Source of the DNA: JAIXWP01 sp041391745 | GTDB lineage: Bacteria; Bacteroidota; Bacteroidia; Flavobacteriales_D; Sanyastnellaceae | Direction: 5' to 3' | Assembly (NCBI GenBank): GCA_041391745.1 | Contig: JAWKNK010000003.1 | Coordinates: forward strand, 124,001-188,000 | DNA length: 64,000 nt | In this document: in pieces, positions 37,201-47,246 of the stretch | Layout: the number at the start of each line of letters is the position of its first letter | Numbering within the stretch: the first letter of the stretch is position 1 | The notes under the pieces: generated by a model | What the model was told of the DNA's origin: nothing | Databases searched by the model: none | Seen by the model: only the letters and a program-made list of their open reading frames with translations | Translations under genes and position numbers: made by a program

Positions 37201-40200
37201 CGTAACCAACGGCCCATGCGGTACACCGACAAATGATCAAGTGAGCGTTACGGTTTACAACGCAAACATCGCCAACCCGAATGCTGGTCCTGACGGTGCT
37301 GTGTGTTTACCACAAACGAGCTACACGATGAGTGGCTCTTCGATAACAGCTCCTGCTACCGGAATATGGACACAGACAAGTGGGCCTGCCGGTGCGGTAA
37401 TCACAAATACAAATTCTCCGAATACTACAGTTACCAACTTAACTACTGGAACATACGTTTTCAGATGGACAATAAACAATGGCCCTTGTGGTACATCTCA
37501 ATTTGATGAGATGACGCTGAACGTATTCAATGCAAATGCACAAACCGCCAACGCTGGTCCGGATCAACAATTATGTTACACAGGAATTGCTTCTGTTTCT
37601 GCAACTATGGCGGCAAATGCAGCAATCGCACCTTCAGTAGGAACTTGGACTTTGATCACGGGCTCTGGAATCATCAACTCTCCGAACAGTCCTACTTCAG
37701 TTATTAGCAACCTTGGAGTTGGTATCAATATTTTTAGATGGACAATAAATAATGGAAGTTGTGGAAGCACAAATGACCTTGTGGCGATTTATGTATTCAC
37801 TTCTTCACAAAGCGCTGCAAATGCTGGTCCTGATCAAACCATTTGTTCAAGTACAACAACTGTAACACTTGCAGGTAATGCAGTGACATCCCCAGCTACT
37901 GGTCAGTGGACACAAATCAACGGACCTAATACATTGAATATTCTAGCACCGTCGAGTCCAACATCGCAAGTGACCGGAATGATAGCAGGTGTGTATACAT
38001 TACAATGGACCGTAAACAACGGGCCGTGCGCCGATCCTTCTGTGTTGACAGATCAAATGACACTTACTGTATTCCCAGCTGCGCAAAGCGCAGCAAATGC
38101 TGGTCCTGATCAGAGTATTTGTAATACTACTGCTAGCGTAACCCTGACTGGTAACACGCCTATTTTCCCTGCAACGGGTCAATGGACGTTAATTTCTGGA
38201 AGCGGTACCATAACTAGTCCAACTTCACCCATTACAACTATAACAAGTTTAGGTGTTGGTGTGAATTGTTTTAGATGGACAATCAACAACGGTCCTTGTG
38301 GTGCGCCGACAGTCGATGAAGTTTGCATTACTGTTTATGATGTGAATGCACCAGTGGCAAATGCTGGTCCCGATCAATCTTGGTGTTTACCAACTACATC
38401 TGCAACTCTTGCCGCAAACACACCAACTTTCCCCGCTACAGGTGTTTGGTCTGTAATTGCAGGAACTGGAACATTCAGCAATGCATCTTCACCTACTTCA
38501 TCTGTTTCTGGATTGAGTTTGGGCACGAATACATTCCGATGGACCATCAACAATGGAACATGCGGAACCATCACAACTGATGATGTAACCATCGTCATTT
38601 TCGATAGCAATCAAGTACCACCAAATGCTGGACCTGATGCAGAGCTGTGTACTCCAACAAGCACATATGTGATGCAAGGAAGTGCAGTAGCAGCACCTGC
38701 CACAGGACAGTGGACTTTAATTTCTGGAACAGGTACTATTGGCAATGCTTCCAACCCGAATGCGAACATCAGCGGTTTAGGAATTGGTGCCAATGTATTC
38801 AGATGGACCATTTTGAATGGACCATGTCCTGCAGGTCAGAACTTCGATGAAATGACCATTTATGTGTACGATGAAAACCAACAAAGTGCAAATGCAGGTC
38901 CTGATCAATCATTGTGTTCTACCGGAGTTTCTTCAACGAATGCAACAATGGCCGCTTCAACTGTAATTTTCCCAGGAAGCGGACAATGGACAATCATTCA
39001 AGGTAGCGGTACAATAGTGAATGCTGCCTCACCTACAACTACAATTATCAACTTAGGAGTTGGTCAAAATATTTTCAGATGGACCGTAGATAATGGTCCT
39101 TGTGCGAATGGAATTACGTTCGATGAAGTAAGCATCTTTGTTTATACAGGCTCACAAGCTCCTGCCAATGCAGGTCCTGATCAAGCTATTTGTTCTACCA
39201 CTCCATCAGTTACTATGGCTGCAAACAGTGTAGTTTTCCCTGGTGTAGGAACATGGACTGTAGTTCAAGGGACCGGTACTTTTGCTGATGCTTCGAACCC
39301 AAGTACTACTATCACAGGACTTTCACTTGGAACGAATACTTTCCAATGGACAATAAATAATGGTCCTTGTGCTCCAAGCATCACAACCGATCAAATAACA
39401 GTTACTGTATATGATGTCAATCAAGCCGCAGCAAATGCAGGTGCCGACGTATCCGCGTGTACGAGTCAAGGTTCGGTGACGTTAACTGGAACAGGGTTTA
39501 CTTTCCCAGCAACTGGACAATGGACATTAGTAAGCGGAAGTGCCACTATCACATCTCCAAACAGTGCGACAACAACTATCACCAACTTAGGTGTTGGAAC
39601 AAATATCTTTAGTTATACTATCAATAATGGTCCTTGCGCCGCACCTACAACAGATCAAGTTGTAGTGACAGTTTACAGCGAGTTCCAAACAGCATCTAAT
39701 GCTGGGCCAGATCAACAAATTTGTTTGCCTACAAATAGTACAACACTTTCAGCAAACAGCATCATATCTCCAGCAACAGGAACATGGACATTGATTTCAG
39801 GAAGTGGAACTATTGTTTCACCAAATTCACCGACTACAGTTGTTACTGGATTGGGAATAGGAAACAACGTGTTCCGCTGGACGATTCTAAACGGTCCATG
39901 TAGTCCAACTCAGACGGTCGATCAAGTTACCATAACCATTTATGATAACAACCAAGCTTCAGCCAATGCAGGTGCGGATCAAAATTTCTGTGAACCTGCA
40001 TCAAGCGCTACTTTAGTTGGTAATGCCGCAACATTCCCAGCAAGTGGTCAATGGACATGGGTGTCTGGTCCAACTACTCCAATCATTACAGCACCTTCAA
40101 GTGCAACAACTCAAGTTACAGGATTAGGTGTTGGAGCCAACGTATTTAGATGGACCATTTCAAACGGACCATGTGCTCCAGCCACCACACAAGATGAAGT

Positions 40201-43200
40201 AACTATATTCATTTTCGATGCCGATCAACCTGCTGCGAATGCAGGACCCGATCAGAATTTGTGTTCGCCAACATTCAATACACAACTTGCGGCAAACAAC
40301 GCATTGTTCCCTGCAACTGGAACGTGGACAGTTATTTCAGGTAGTGGAACTTTTGTCAATGCGAATTCACCAACAACCAATGTGAGTGGATTGGGAATTG
40401 GTCAAAATACTTTCCGATGGACGATTAGCAACGGTCCGTGTGATGGTGCGGTTACTTTTGATGAAGTCAGCATATTTGTTTTTGATAGCAATGCACCATC
40501 AGCTAACGCGGGACTAGATCAATCTATTTGTACTCCGCAAAGTAGTGTAGTGATGAGCGCGAACAGCGCGATATTCCCTGGCACAGGTACATGGACTTTG
40601 GTATCAGGTTCGGGTGTAATCGTCAATCCAAGTTCGCCTACGACTACCATTAATAACCTTGCGGTTGGTGAAAATATTTTCATGTGGACCATTAATAATG
40701 GCGCATGTGGAACTCAAACAACAACAGACCTTGTTAGCATATTCGTTTACTCTCAATTCAACCCAATTGCCAACGCTGGTCCTGATCAAGATTTGTGTAC
40801 ACCAATTACGGAAACAAATTTGGCAGGAAGTATTCCAACCTTCCCGGCAACAGGTATGTGGACATTTGTGAGTGGTCCTGGATCACCAACAATCGTAGAC
40901 CCTACAAACCCGAACACATTAGTTACAGGATTAGGAATAGGACCAAATGTGTTTGAGTGGACAGTTTCAAATGGTCCATGTTCGAATAGCGTTACAACAG
41001 ATCAAGTAACCATTACAATTTTCGATGGTGGTGCCGATATTCCAACGGCGGGACTTGACCAAGAATTGTGTTCTCCAACAAGCACTACTGTTCTCAATGC
41101 GAGTGCAGCAGTATTCCCTGGAATTGGTGAATGGACCGTTATCAACGGTACTGGAACATTCGCTGATCCGAATGATGAAGCTACTTCTGTTTCAGGATTA
41201 ACTATAGGTATAAATACATTCAGATGGAGTGTGAACTATTCTACTTGCGGTAGCCCATTTGATGATGTAAATATTATTGTTTACGATTCAAACCAAGGCG
41301 CTTCAGATGCAGGTCCTGATCAACAAATTTGTACACCAGACAACAGTGTTGCTATGGGTGCGGCAGCAGTGCTTGCTCCTGCACAGGGAACTTGGACACA
41401 AATTGCTGGTAGCGGTGCAATCGCGGATATTCACAATCCGACAACTGATGTAAACAACCTTCCGATTGGAGAGAATATTTTTGTGTGGACGGTGTACAAT
41501 GGAGGATGTCTTGCACCAGAATTGCGCACAGATACGGTTTCAATATTTGTATTTGCTACAGACAACTTGAACGCAAATGCAGGCGCAGATCAAAGCTTCT
41601 GTACTCCAGTGAATTCTACTACTGTAGTAGGAAGTGCATTAATTTTCCCTTCTTCTGGATTATGGACAGTAGAACAAGGAACTGCAACCATCACCAACCC
41701 AACTTCACCAACTACAACTGTTACTGGATTGACAGTTGGTGAAACTATTTTGAAATGGACAGTTGATAATGGACCTTGCCCGAACACCATCACTGAAGAT
41801 GAAATCAGCATTTTCATTTTTGATGAAAATCAACCCAACGCAAATGCAGGTAACGACCAATTCTTATGTACACCAACGACATCAACATCGATGTCTGCGA
41901 ATAGCGTGATATTCCCTGCAACAGGTACTTGGACAATCATATCTGGAACTGGAACATTCTCAAACATCAATGATCCAAATGCAACAGTTACAGGATTGAG
42001 CGTTGGACAAAATTCTTTCAGATGGACAATCAACAATGGTTCATGTGCGAATGGAATTACAAATGATATTGTAAATGTTTTCGTTTTCGATCAAAACAAT
42101 CCAATTGCAAATGCTGGAGAAGATCAAGAAATTTGTTTACCTCAAACTGCAGTAACACTGGATGGAAGTGATTACATCTTCCCAGCAACAGGGACTTGGA
42201 CTTTCCTTCAAGGATCTGGAACAATTACAAATGCAAATGATCCTGGAACTACAGTAACAAACCTTGCGGTGGGAACAAACATTTTGGTTTGGACTGTCGA
42301 CAATGGTCCGTGCGCATCAGGCGTTACCACAGACCAAGTAGAAATCAGAGTATTTGATGTAAACGCTCCTCTTGCAAACGCAGGCGCAGATCAATCACTG
42401 TGTGAACCGAACACATCTACCAATATGGCTGCATTAGTTCCTACAGCCCCAGGCTATGGAACATGGAGCATTCTTGCAGGTGCACCAACAGTTACAATTG
42501 CAGATCCTAACGATCCAAATACAGAGATTTCAGGACTTTCAGTTGGAGAAACAATTTTATTATGGACAGTTTATAATGGACCTTGTGATAACAATGGATC
42601 GTTTGATATCGTTTCGATTTACTTGTACGAGTCAACACAAGCTCCAGCGAATGCAGGACCAGATCAAAACATTTGTACACCACAAACAACAGCTAACCTT
42701 GTTGCAAATACTCCGATATTCCCGGCAACAGGAATGTGGACATTGCAAAGTGGTTTAGGAACAATTGTAGATCCAACAAATCCTGTAACACTGGTAACTG
42801 ATTTAGGTGTTGGAGCTAATGTATTCTGTTGGACAATCACCAACGGACCTTGCGATCCTCCAACAACAACAGATTGTGTAACCATCAATGTATTCGATTC
42901 TGGTCAAGAACCTGCGAATGCGGGACCAGATCAAGAATTCTGTTTACCAACAAATTCAACTGTACTTGTTGGCTCAGCAATAGTAGGTTCGTCGATCGGT
43001 CAGTGGTCAATAGTAGCTGGCGGAGGAACAATCTTGAATATTTCCTCTTCCACAACTACGATTACAAATCTTCCTCAAGGAGAAAATGTATTTAGATGGA
43101 CAGTAGACAACGGAAGCTGTGGATCAACATTCGACGAAGTTTCTGTATTCATTTACAACAATGATGCACCGGAAGCCAATGCAGGTCCTGATGCGGCGTT

Positions 43201-46200
43201 CTGTACGCCTGTTAGCACCTACATAATGCAAGGAAACATACCTGAAATACCAGGTGAAGGAACTTGGACAATTGTGACAGGACCTGGACTAACGGGAACA
43301 GGAACAATAGATAATTTACATAATCCAGTAGCAAACATCAGTGGACTTGTTATTGGAGAAAATAGATTCGCTTGGACGATATACAATGGTCCATGTGAAG
43401 TACCAACCGTTGACTTTATTTCTATTTTCATTTATGATGAAAACATGGAACCCGCAGATGCCGGTGAAGACATTGAAGTTTGTCTTCCAACAAATGCGGT
43501 TGACCTTGATGCAAATGAACCCATCTTCCCTGCACTTGGTCAATGGACCATTGTACAAGGCACTGGAACTATTGCAAATATCAACGATCCGAACACCATA
43601 GTTTCAAACCTCGGTGTTGGTGAGAACATATTCCAATGGAATTTAGACAATGGTCCTTGCGACCCATCACTTACTTCTGATCAAGTAAGTGTATTTGTAT
43701 TTGATCCAAATGCACCTGTTGCGAATGCAGGTCCAGATCAAGCATTCTGCGAACCAGTGAGCACAACAAATATGCAAGCACTAGTACCTGCAACGCCTGG
43801 AGTAGGAACGTGGACATTAGTAGGCGGCACAGGAACTATTGTAAATCCAAATGATCCAAATACTGTCATCACTGATTTAGCAGTAGGTGAAAATTGTTTC
43901 TTGTGGACAGTTTACAACGGTCCATGCGCAGAGCCTACAGAAGATGTAATTTGTATATACATCTACCCAAGCGATCAACAAGAAGCGAATGCAGGTGCAG
44001 ATCAAGAACTTTGCACACCACTCACAGAAACACAACTTGAAGCAAATGCTGTTGAGTTCCCTGCAGTTGGAGTTTGGACCATTATCGCTGGTTCGGGAAC
44101 CATTGATAACATTTATGATCCAAACACCATTGTGACCGATTTGGGAGAAGGTGTAAATCAGTTCATGTGGGCAATTGACAACGGAGCTTGCGACAACCCA
44201 ATCAGTTCAGATGTTGTATTGGTGAGTGTGTTTAACAATGATAATGAACCTGCTTATGCTGGTGAAGATCAACAATTCTGTTTACCTACAACATCAACAA
44301 CATTAGTAGGAAGTTCGCTTACCGCAGCAGCAGTCGGAACGTGGACATTAATTGATGGAGGCGGAACGATTGCAAATCCAAACGCAAGTACAACTGCAAT
44401 TACTGACCTTCCTGTTGGAAACAACACTTTTGTGTGGTACGTCTACAACGGACCTTGCGGAAGTTCTTCTGATACCATTACTATTTCCATCTACGATCCA
44501 GGAGAAGTAACTGCAGAAGCTGGTCCAGTGGCGTCATACTGTACTCCGGTAGATACACATTGTATGAGCGCAAGTGCACCATCGGAACCTGCAATTGGAA
44601 CATGGACACTCATCACTGGAACAGGTGATATCACCGATCCAAATGATCCAAATACTTGCATCACTGGTTTGACAGTGGGTGAAAATATTTTCATGTGGTG
44701 TATCGATAATGGACCATGTGGATTCACATGCGATGTTGTTTCAATTTTCATTTACAATGAAAATACACCAAACGCAAATGCAGGTCCAGACCTTGAAATA
44801 TGTCTTCCAACAGACGCAGTTCCAATGGATGCTTCCTCCGCAGAATTCCCTGCTATCGGTCAATGGTCGATCATTCAAGGCTCAGGAAACATTACAGACT
44901 TAAATAGTCCAAATGGAATTATGGCTGACCTTGGCATTGGAACCAACATATTTGTTTGGACTGTGAATAATGGAGTTTGTCCTAATGGAATTACAACTGA
45001 CACAGTTGAAGTACGCGTATTCAATCCAAATGCTGAAGACCCAAATGCAGGACCTGATCAATTCATTTGTACTCCGCAAAACAGTGTGCAAATGGCTGCA
45101 AATGCCGCGGAAGATCCTAGCTATGGCTATTGGACATTGATACAAGGAAGCGCAACTATTGAAGACATCAACGATCCTCTTACACAAATCAATGATTTGG
45201 CTGTGGGAATAAATCTCTTCACATGGACATTCTACAATAGTGTTTGTTCAAATTCACTTCCAGTTGACACAGTTGCTATTTACGTTTATGATGAAGGTCA
45301 ACCACCTGCTTTCGCTGCAGAAGATCAAGAATACTGTTGGCCTATCAATAGCACTTCCATGGAAGCGAATAACGCCATTCTGCCTGCCATTGGAACTTGG
45401 ACCGTAATTCAAGGTACAGGAACTTTCGCCGATCCAAATGATCCTTTAAGCGAAGTAACTGACTTGTCGATTGGAACCAACACATTTGTTTGGACAATCG
45501 ATAATGGACCATGTGCCAACGCCATCACAACAGACACAATGGAGGTTAGGATATTCTTTGCGGATGCTCCAATCGCTGACGCAGGACCAGATCTTTCATT
45601 ATGTACACCAATTGATTGTATTCCACTTTCCGCTCTTGCACCAATAGATCCTCAAGTTGGTACTTGGGAATTCATAAGCTCGGTTAATGGTAATGGCAAT
45701 ATTCCTTTCGGAACTATTGATGATATGAATGATTCGAACGGAACGCTATGCGCACTTGCTGTTGGTGTTCACACATTGCAATGGAATATTTATAATGGTC
45801 CTTGCGATAATGATTCCAACGATCAAGTAGTGATTGCAGTCTACGACAACACTGCACCAGAAGCAAATGCAGGTGAAGACATTTTCATTTGTTCACCTGA
45901 CACGGAAACACAATTGAATGCAAACGCTGCAATATTCCCTGGTGTTGGAACGTGGACAATCGTATCTGCAGTAGGTCCGAATAATACTACTTTAACCTCT
46001 GGAACATTTGCTGACGCTAATGATCCGTTTACCATCATTTCAGGATTAGAAATTGGTATCTACACATTACAATGGTCTATTGATAACGGTCCATGCGGAG
46101 AACCAACAACTGATACAGTTATCATTCAAGTAAATGATCCAAACTCGCCAAATGCAAGCGCGGGTCCAGACCAAGAATTCTGCTTGAATTTCGCCGATGC

Positions 46201-47242
46201 TGTAATGGCCGCGAATATGCCATTGTTCCCTGCAATGGGTTCATGGGAAGCGATCAGTTTTGATCCAACAGGAACAATAGAAAACATCAACGATCCTAAC
46301 ACCACCATTTCACAAATTCCTTTGAATGAACACCTCTTTGTATGGTGCATCGACAATGGAGCTTGTACAAATGGAATCACATGTGATACTGTTTCAATCT
46401 ATGTGAACGATGCAACAATAGCAGCAGCGAACGCCGGCGAAGATTTATTCTTCTGTGGCGCTCCAGACTCATTGATTATGCAAGCGAGCATAGCTGTTGG
46501 ACTCGCAGAAGGCACATGGACATTTGATGATAATGTATATGACTTCTCAAATCCAAATCTTCATGAAAGTATTGTGTATGGTTTCCAAAATGGCATCAAC
46601 ACATTCACATGGACTGTAGATAATGGAGCTTGTGGAATTACATCTGACGATATCACTATTACAGTTTACGATCCTGATCTTCCGAAGGCAGAAGCTGGAG
46701 AAAGCATTTCACTTTGTGAAGACAAGTTTGTACCATTCAATCTCAATGCGCTTGCTGTCGATCCTCCTGCGATCGGCTACTGGCAAGTCATTGACGGCCC
46801 TGCTCTACTCGACGACACTTTAGCTTATGACGCCGAAGTATTAACGATGGGAGCTATCGAACAAGAGCTCGTGGATGTAATAAGCACACTTGTATGGACA
46901 GTAGACAATGGAGTATGTGGAACTACTTCAGATTCGCTTGTCTTGATTTTGGAAGATTGTTTAACAATCGAAATTCCGGATGCGTTCTCACCAAATGGAG
47001 ACGGGGTCAACGACATCTTCTACATACCAAATCTAGAAAGCTATCCGAACCATGTTCTCAAAATATTCAACAGATGGGGAGCCGAAGTATTCGAAGCTGC
47101 ACCATACATGAATGATTGGGACGGAAGATCACATCACCCAGCCACACTCAGCGATGAACTTCCTGTATCCACTTACTACTACATCCTTGACCTTGGAAAT
47201 GGTGAAGAAGCATTCCATGGATTTGTTTACTTAAAACGATAA
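34268..47242 (+). CDS. Giant repeat adhesin-like surface protein, T9SS type B cargo
   Basis: 4324 residues. Signal peptide ending in VVAQ (about residue 28). Residues about 30-470 resemble the IgGFc-binding N-terminal domain (DTEFWMPPIWQVG, PIQCVHKVAGSENQ, AFLYHVSGCSQDEEVG). A cadherin/Ig-like segment follows (FNFVGNDTITVNVTNEFG). Residues 558-4231 are 41 tandem repeats of about 90 residues, each with NAGPDQ...C early, GTW in the middle and NGPC late. The C-terminus (PDAFSPNGDGVNDIFY, FNRWGAEVFE, FVYLKR) is a type B sorting domain. It starts a tight three-gene unit with PorP/SprF and PorE-like genes, as SprB-type adhesins do. An adhesive or matrix role is inferred; the ligand is unknown. Confidence 0.9.
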   Translation: MRGHSISFYFNKLAIVLILFLTSKNVVAQFDTEFWMPPIWQVGVASRNSPSSLFITTPFNFPVNVHVQTSDGTTFVFDGVVQSGTPLEISLTPSLGQTNTPGGSYDRGLHITSTAPIQCVHKVAGSENQTLVTLKGKNALGQDFWCGSQVRNLNSTYGATEYHFITVMAMENNTTVTFQTPFTMYDNNGSLPNPNTVTLQAGQSYLIRGNSPTQHVAGAHVTSNKNIAVISGSTHTRISGSGANAADGGTDQLVPLRLAGTEWVIMKGNNNFPWDYAIVVATQNNTNVYIDGSNSPAATLNAGQYFDWTTTGTQGAPHYFRTDRNAFLYHVSGCSQDEEVGMSAMPEISCTGSRYIEFSRFNQTGLLQNMPVLIPPTAEPTLKLNGVDYDAVPGVIINNVPGLTGWKTAYFPNGSVAANNILTSEGFFHAGWLTGNNTTGAYGYLSGFDDAFEFQDPTASIPIPTTIYHVATLCQGQSADHCVRVVSCGDNNYISSIDGSLGTIVIAPPSAPEDTCFRYTAPFNFVGNDTITVNVTNEFGFEGSVDVIFTVVNPDTPINAGDDQYVCGGSTATLSAVNPDPLAVGYWTVAQGSGVIANPNSPTTAVSNLSLGANAFIWHQDYPSCGVAKVDLVQITRYSGTPPTANAGPDANLCSGNTYTMQANNPGVAATGTWSITSGTATIVNINSATTLVTNLAIGVNTFVWNISNGPCPGGDTNDQMVIRVYNQNHPAANAGSDQTLCGQNTSTPGLTVNLSANAAQVPATGTWTVIAGSGTFANASSPITTVSGLSFGTNTFRWTINNGPCGTYTDDVSIIVYNPGSPSANAGPDQTLCLPNNTVTLAGNSPLSPATGTWTVITGTGAFANANNPTTTVSGLSVGTNRFRWTLSNGPCAGANTSDDIIVTVYPASQLTANAGPDQSFCFSTSPIVATLTGSAVTSPGTGLWTVVSGTGTFSNATSASTTVSGLSLGVNTFQWTVTNGPCGTPTNDQVSVTVYNANIANPNAGPDGAVCLPQTSYTMSGSSITAPATGIWTQTSGPAGAVITNTNSPNTTVTNLTTGTYVFRWTINNGPCGTSQFDEMTLNVFNANAQTANAGPDQQLCYTGIASVSATMAANAAIAPSVGTWTLITGSGIINSPNSPTSVISNLGVGINIFRWTINNGSCGSTNDLVAIYVFTSSQSAANAGPDQTICSSTTTVTLAGNAVTSPATGQWTQINGPNTLNILAPSSPTSQVTGMIAGVYTLQWTVNNGPCADPSVLTDQMTLTVFPAAQSAANAGPDQSICNTTASVTLTGNTPIFPATGQWTLISGSGTITSPTSPITTITSLGVGVNCFRWTINNGPCGAPTVDEVCITVYDVNAPVANAGPDQSWCLPTTSATLAANTPTFPATGVWSVIAGTGTFSNASSPTSSVSGLSLGTNTFRWTINNGTCGTITTDDVTIVIFDSNQVPPNAGPDAELCTPTSTYVMQGSAVAAPATGQWTLISGTGTIGNASNPNANISGLGIGANVFRWTILNGPCPAGQNFDEMTIYVYDENQQSANAGPDQSLCSTGVSSTNATMAASTVIFPGSGQWTIIQGSGTIVNAASPTTTIINLGVGQNIFRWTVDNGPCANGITFDEVSIFVYTGSQAPANAGPDQAICSTTPSVTMAANSVVFPGVGTWTVVQGTGTFADASNPSTTITGLSLGTNTFQWTINNGPCAPSITTDQITVTVYDVNQAAANAGADVSACTSQGSVTLTGTGFTFPATGQWTLVSGSATITSPNSATTTITNLGVGTNIFSYTINNGPCAAPTTDQVVVTVYSEFQTASNAGPDQQICLPTNSTTLSANSIISPATGTWTLISGSGTIVSPNSPTTVVTGLGIGNNVFRWTILNGPCSPTQTVDQVTITIYDNNQASANAGADQNFCEPASSATLVGNAATFPASGQWTWVSGPTTPIITAPSSATTQVTGLGVGANVFRWTISNGPCAPATTQDEVTIFIFDADQPAANAGPDQNLCSPTFNTQLAANNALFPATGTWTVISGSGTFVNANSPTTNVSGLGIGQNTFRWTISNGPCDGAVTFDEVSIFVFDSNAPSANAGLDQSICTPQSSVVMSANSAIFPGTGTWTLVSGSGVIVNPSSPTTTINNLAVGENIFMWTINNGACGTQTTTDLVSIFVYSQFNPIANAGPDQDLCTPITETNLAGSIPTFPATGMWTFVSGPGSPTIVDPTNPNTLVTGLGIGPNVFEWTVSNGPCSNSVTTDQVTITIFDGGADIPTAGLDQELCSPTSTTVLNASAAVFPGIGEWTVINGTGTFADPNDEATSVSGLTIGINTFRWSVNYSTCGSPFDDVNIIVYDSNQGASDAGPDQQICTPDNSVAMGAAAVLAPAQGTWTQIAGSGAIADIHNPTTDVNNLPIGENIFVWTVYNGGCLAPELRTDTVSIFVFATDNLNANAGADQSFCTPVNSTTVVGSALIFPSSGLWTVEQGTATITNPTSPTTTVTGLTVGETILKWTVDNGPCPNTITEDEISIFIFDENQPNANAGNDQFLCTPTTSTSMSANSVIFPATGTWTIISGTGTFSNINDPNATVTGLSVGQNSFRWTINNGSCANGITNDIVNVFVFDQNNPIANAGEDQEICLPQTAVTLDGSDYIFPATGTWTFLQGSGTITNANDPGTTVTNLAVGTNILVWTVDNGPCASGVTTDQVEIRVFDVNAPLANAGADQSLCEPNTSTNMAALVPTAPGYGTWSILAGAPTVTIADPNDPNTEISGLSVGETILLWTVYNGPCDNNGSFDIVSIYLYESTQAPANAGPDQNICTPQTTANLVANTPIFPATGMWTLQSGLGTIVDPTNPVTLVTDLGVGANVFCWTITNGPCDPPTTTDCVTINVFDSGQEPANAGPDQEFCLPTNSTVLVGSAIVGSSIGQWSIVAGGGTILNISSSTTTITNLPQGENVFRWTVDNGSCGSTFDEVSVFIYNNDAPEANAGPDAAFCTPVSTYIMQGNIPEIPGEGTWTIVTGPGLTGTGTIDNLHNPVANISGLVIGENRFAWTIYNGPCEVPTVDFISIFIYDENMEPADAGEDIEVCLPTNAVDLDANEPIFPALGQWTIVQGTGTIANINDPNTIVSNLGVGENIFQWNLDNGPCDPSLTSDQVSVFVFDPNAPVANAGPDQAFCEPVSTTNMQALVPATPGVGTWTLVGGTGTIVNPNDPNTVITDLAVGENCFLWTVYNGPCAEPTEDVICIYIYPSDQQEANAGADQELCTPLTETQLEANAVEFPAVGVWTIIAGSGTIDNIYDPNTIVTDLGEGVNQFMWAIDNGACDNPISSDVVLVSVFNNDNEPAYAGEDQQFCLPTTSTTLVGSSLTAAAVGTWTLIDGGGTIANPNASTTAITDLPVGNNTFVWYVYNGPCGSSSDTITISIYDPGEVTAEAGPVASYCTPVDTHCMSASAPSEPAIGTWTLITGTGDITDPNDPNTCITGLTVGENIFMWCIDNGPCGFTCDVVSIFIYNENTPNANAGPDLEICLPTDAVPMDASSAEFPAIGQWSIIQGSGNITDLNSPNGIMADLGIGTNIFVWTVNNGVCPNGITTDTVEVRVFNPNAEDPNAGPDQFICTPQNSVQMAANAAEDPSYGYWTLIQGSATIEDINDPLTQINDLAVGINLFTWTFYNSVCSNSLPVDTVAIYVYDEGQPPAFAAEDQEYCWPINSTSMEANNAILPAIGTWTVIQGTGTFADPNDPLSEVTDLSIGTNTFVWTIDNGPCANAITTDTMEVRIFFADAPIADAGPDLSLCTPIDCIPLSALAPIDPQVGTWEFISSVNGNGNIPFGTIDDMNDSNGTLCALAVGVHTLQWNIYNGPCDNDSNDQVVIAVYDNTAPEANAGEDIFICSPDTETQLNANAAIFPGVGTWTIVSAVGPNNTTLTSGTFADANDPFTIISGLEIGIYTLQWSIDNGPCGEPTTDTVIIQVNDPNSPNASAGPDQEFCLNFADAVMAANMPLFPAMGSWEAISFDPTGTIENINDPNTTISQIPLNEHLFVWCIDNGACTNGITCDTVSIYVNDATIAAANAGEDLFFCGAPDSLIMQASIAVGLAEGTWTFDDNVYDFSNPNLHESIVYGFQNGINTFTWTVDNGACGITSDDITITVYDPDLPKAEAGESISLCEDKFVPFNLNALAVDPPAIGYWQVIDGPALLDDTLAYDAEVLTMGAIEQELVDVISTLVWTVDNGVCGTTSDSLVLILEDCLTIEIPDAFSPNGDGVNDIFYIPNLESYPNHVLKIFNRWGAEVFEAAPYMNDWDGRSHHPATLSDELPVSTYYYILDLGNGEEAFHGFVYLKR
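35939..46960 (+). repeat. Array of 41 repeats (about 90 codons each) in the giant gene
   Basis: Counted by hand from the translation; 11,022 nt, mean about 89.6 codons. Consensus landmarks per unit: xANAGPDQxxC, PATGTWTxxSGTGTF, TTTVxGLxVGxNxFRWTxNNGPC, TTDxVxIxVYD. Units are diverged at the DNA level, so this is an old array rather than a recent expansion. Every unit keeps two Cys; six carry extra pairs. Acidic residues increase towards the C-terminus. Confidence 0.92.
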
Positions 47243-47246
47243 GAAC

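Noticed and set aside
35743..46823. Many antisense and shifted frames of 60-105 codons across the giant gene
   Set aside because: They recur with the repeat period, encode low-complexity sequence and lack starts with signals; they are shadows of the repeats.
35939..46960. Possible CRISPR or DNA-level satellite array
   Set aside because: The period is about 270 bp, units are diverged in DNA and conserved in protein, and the frame is open throughout.
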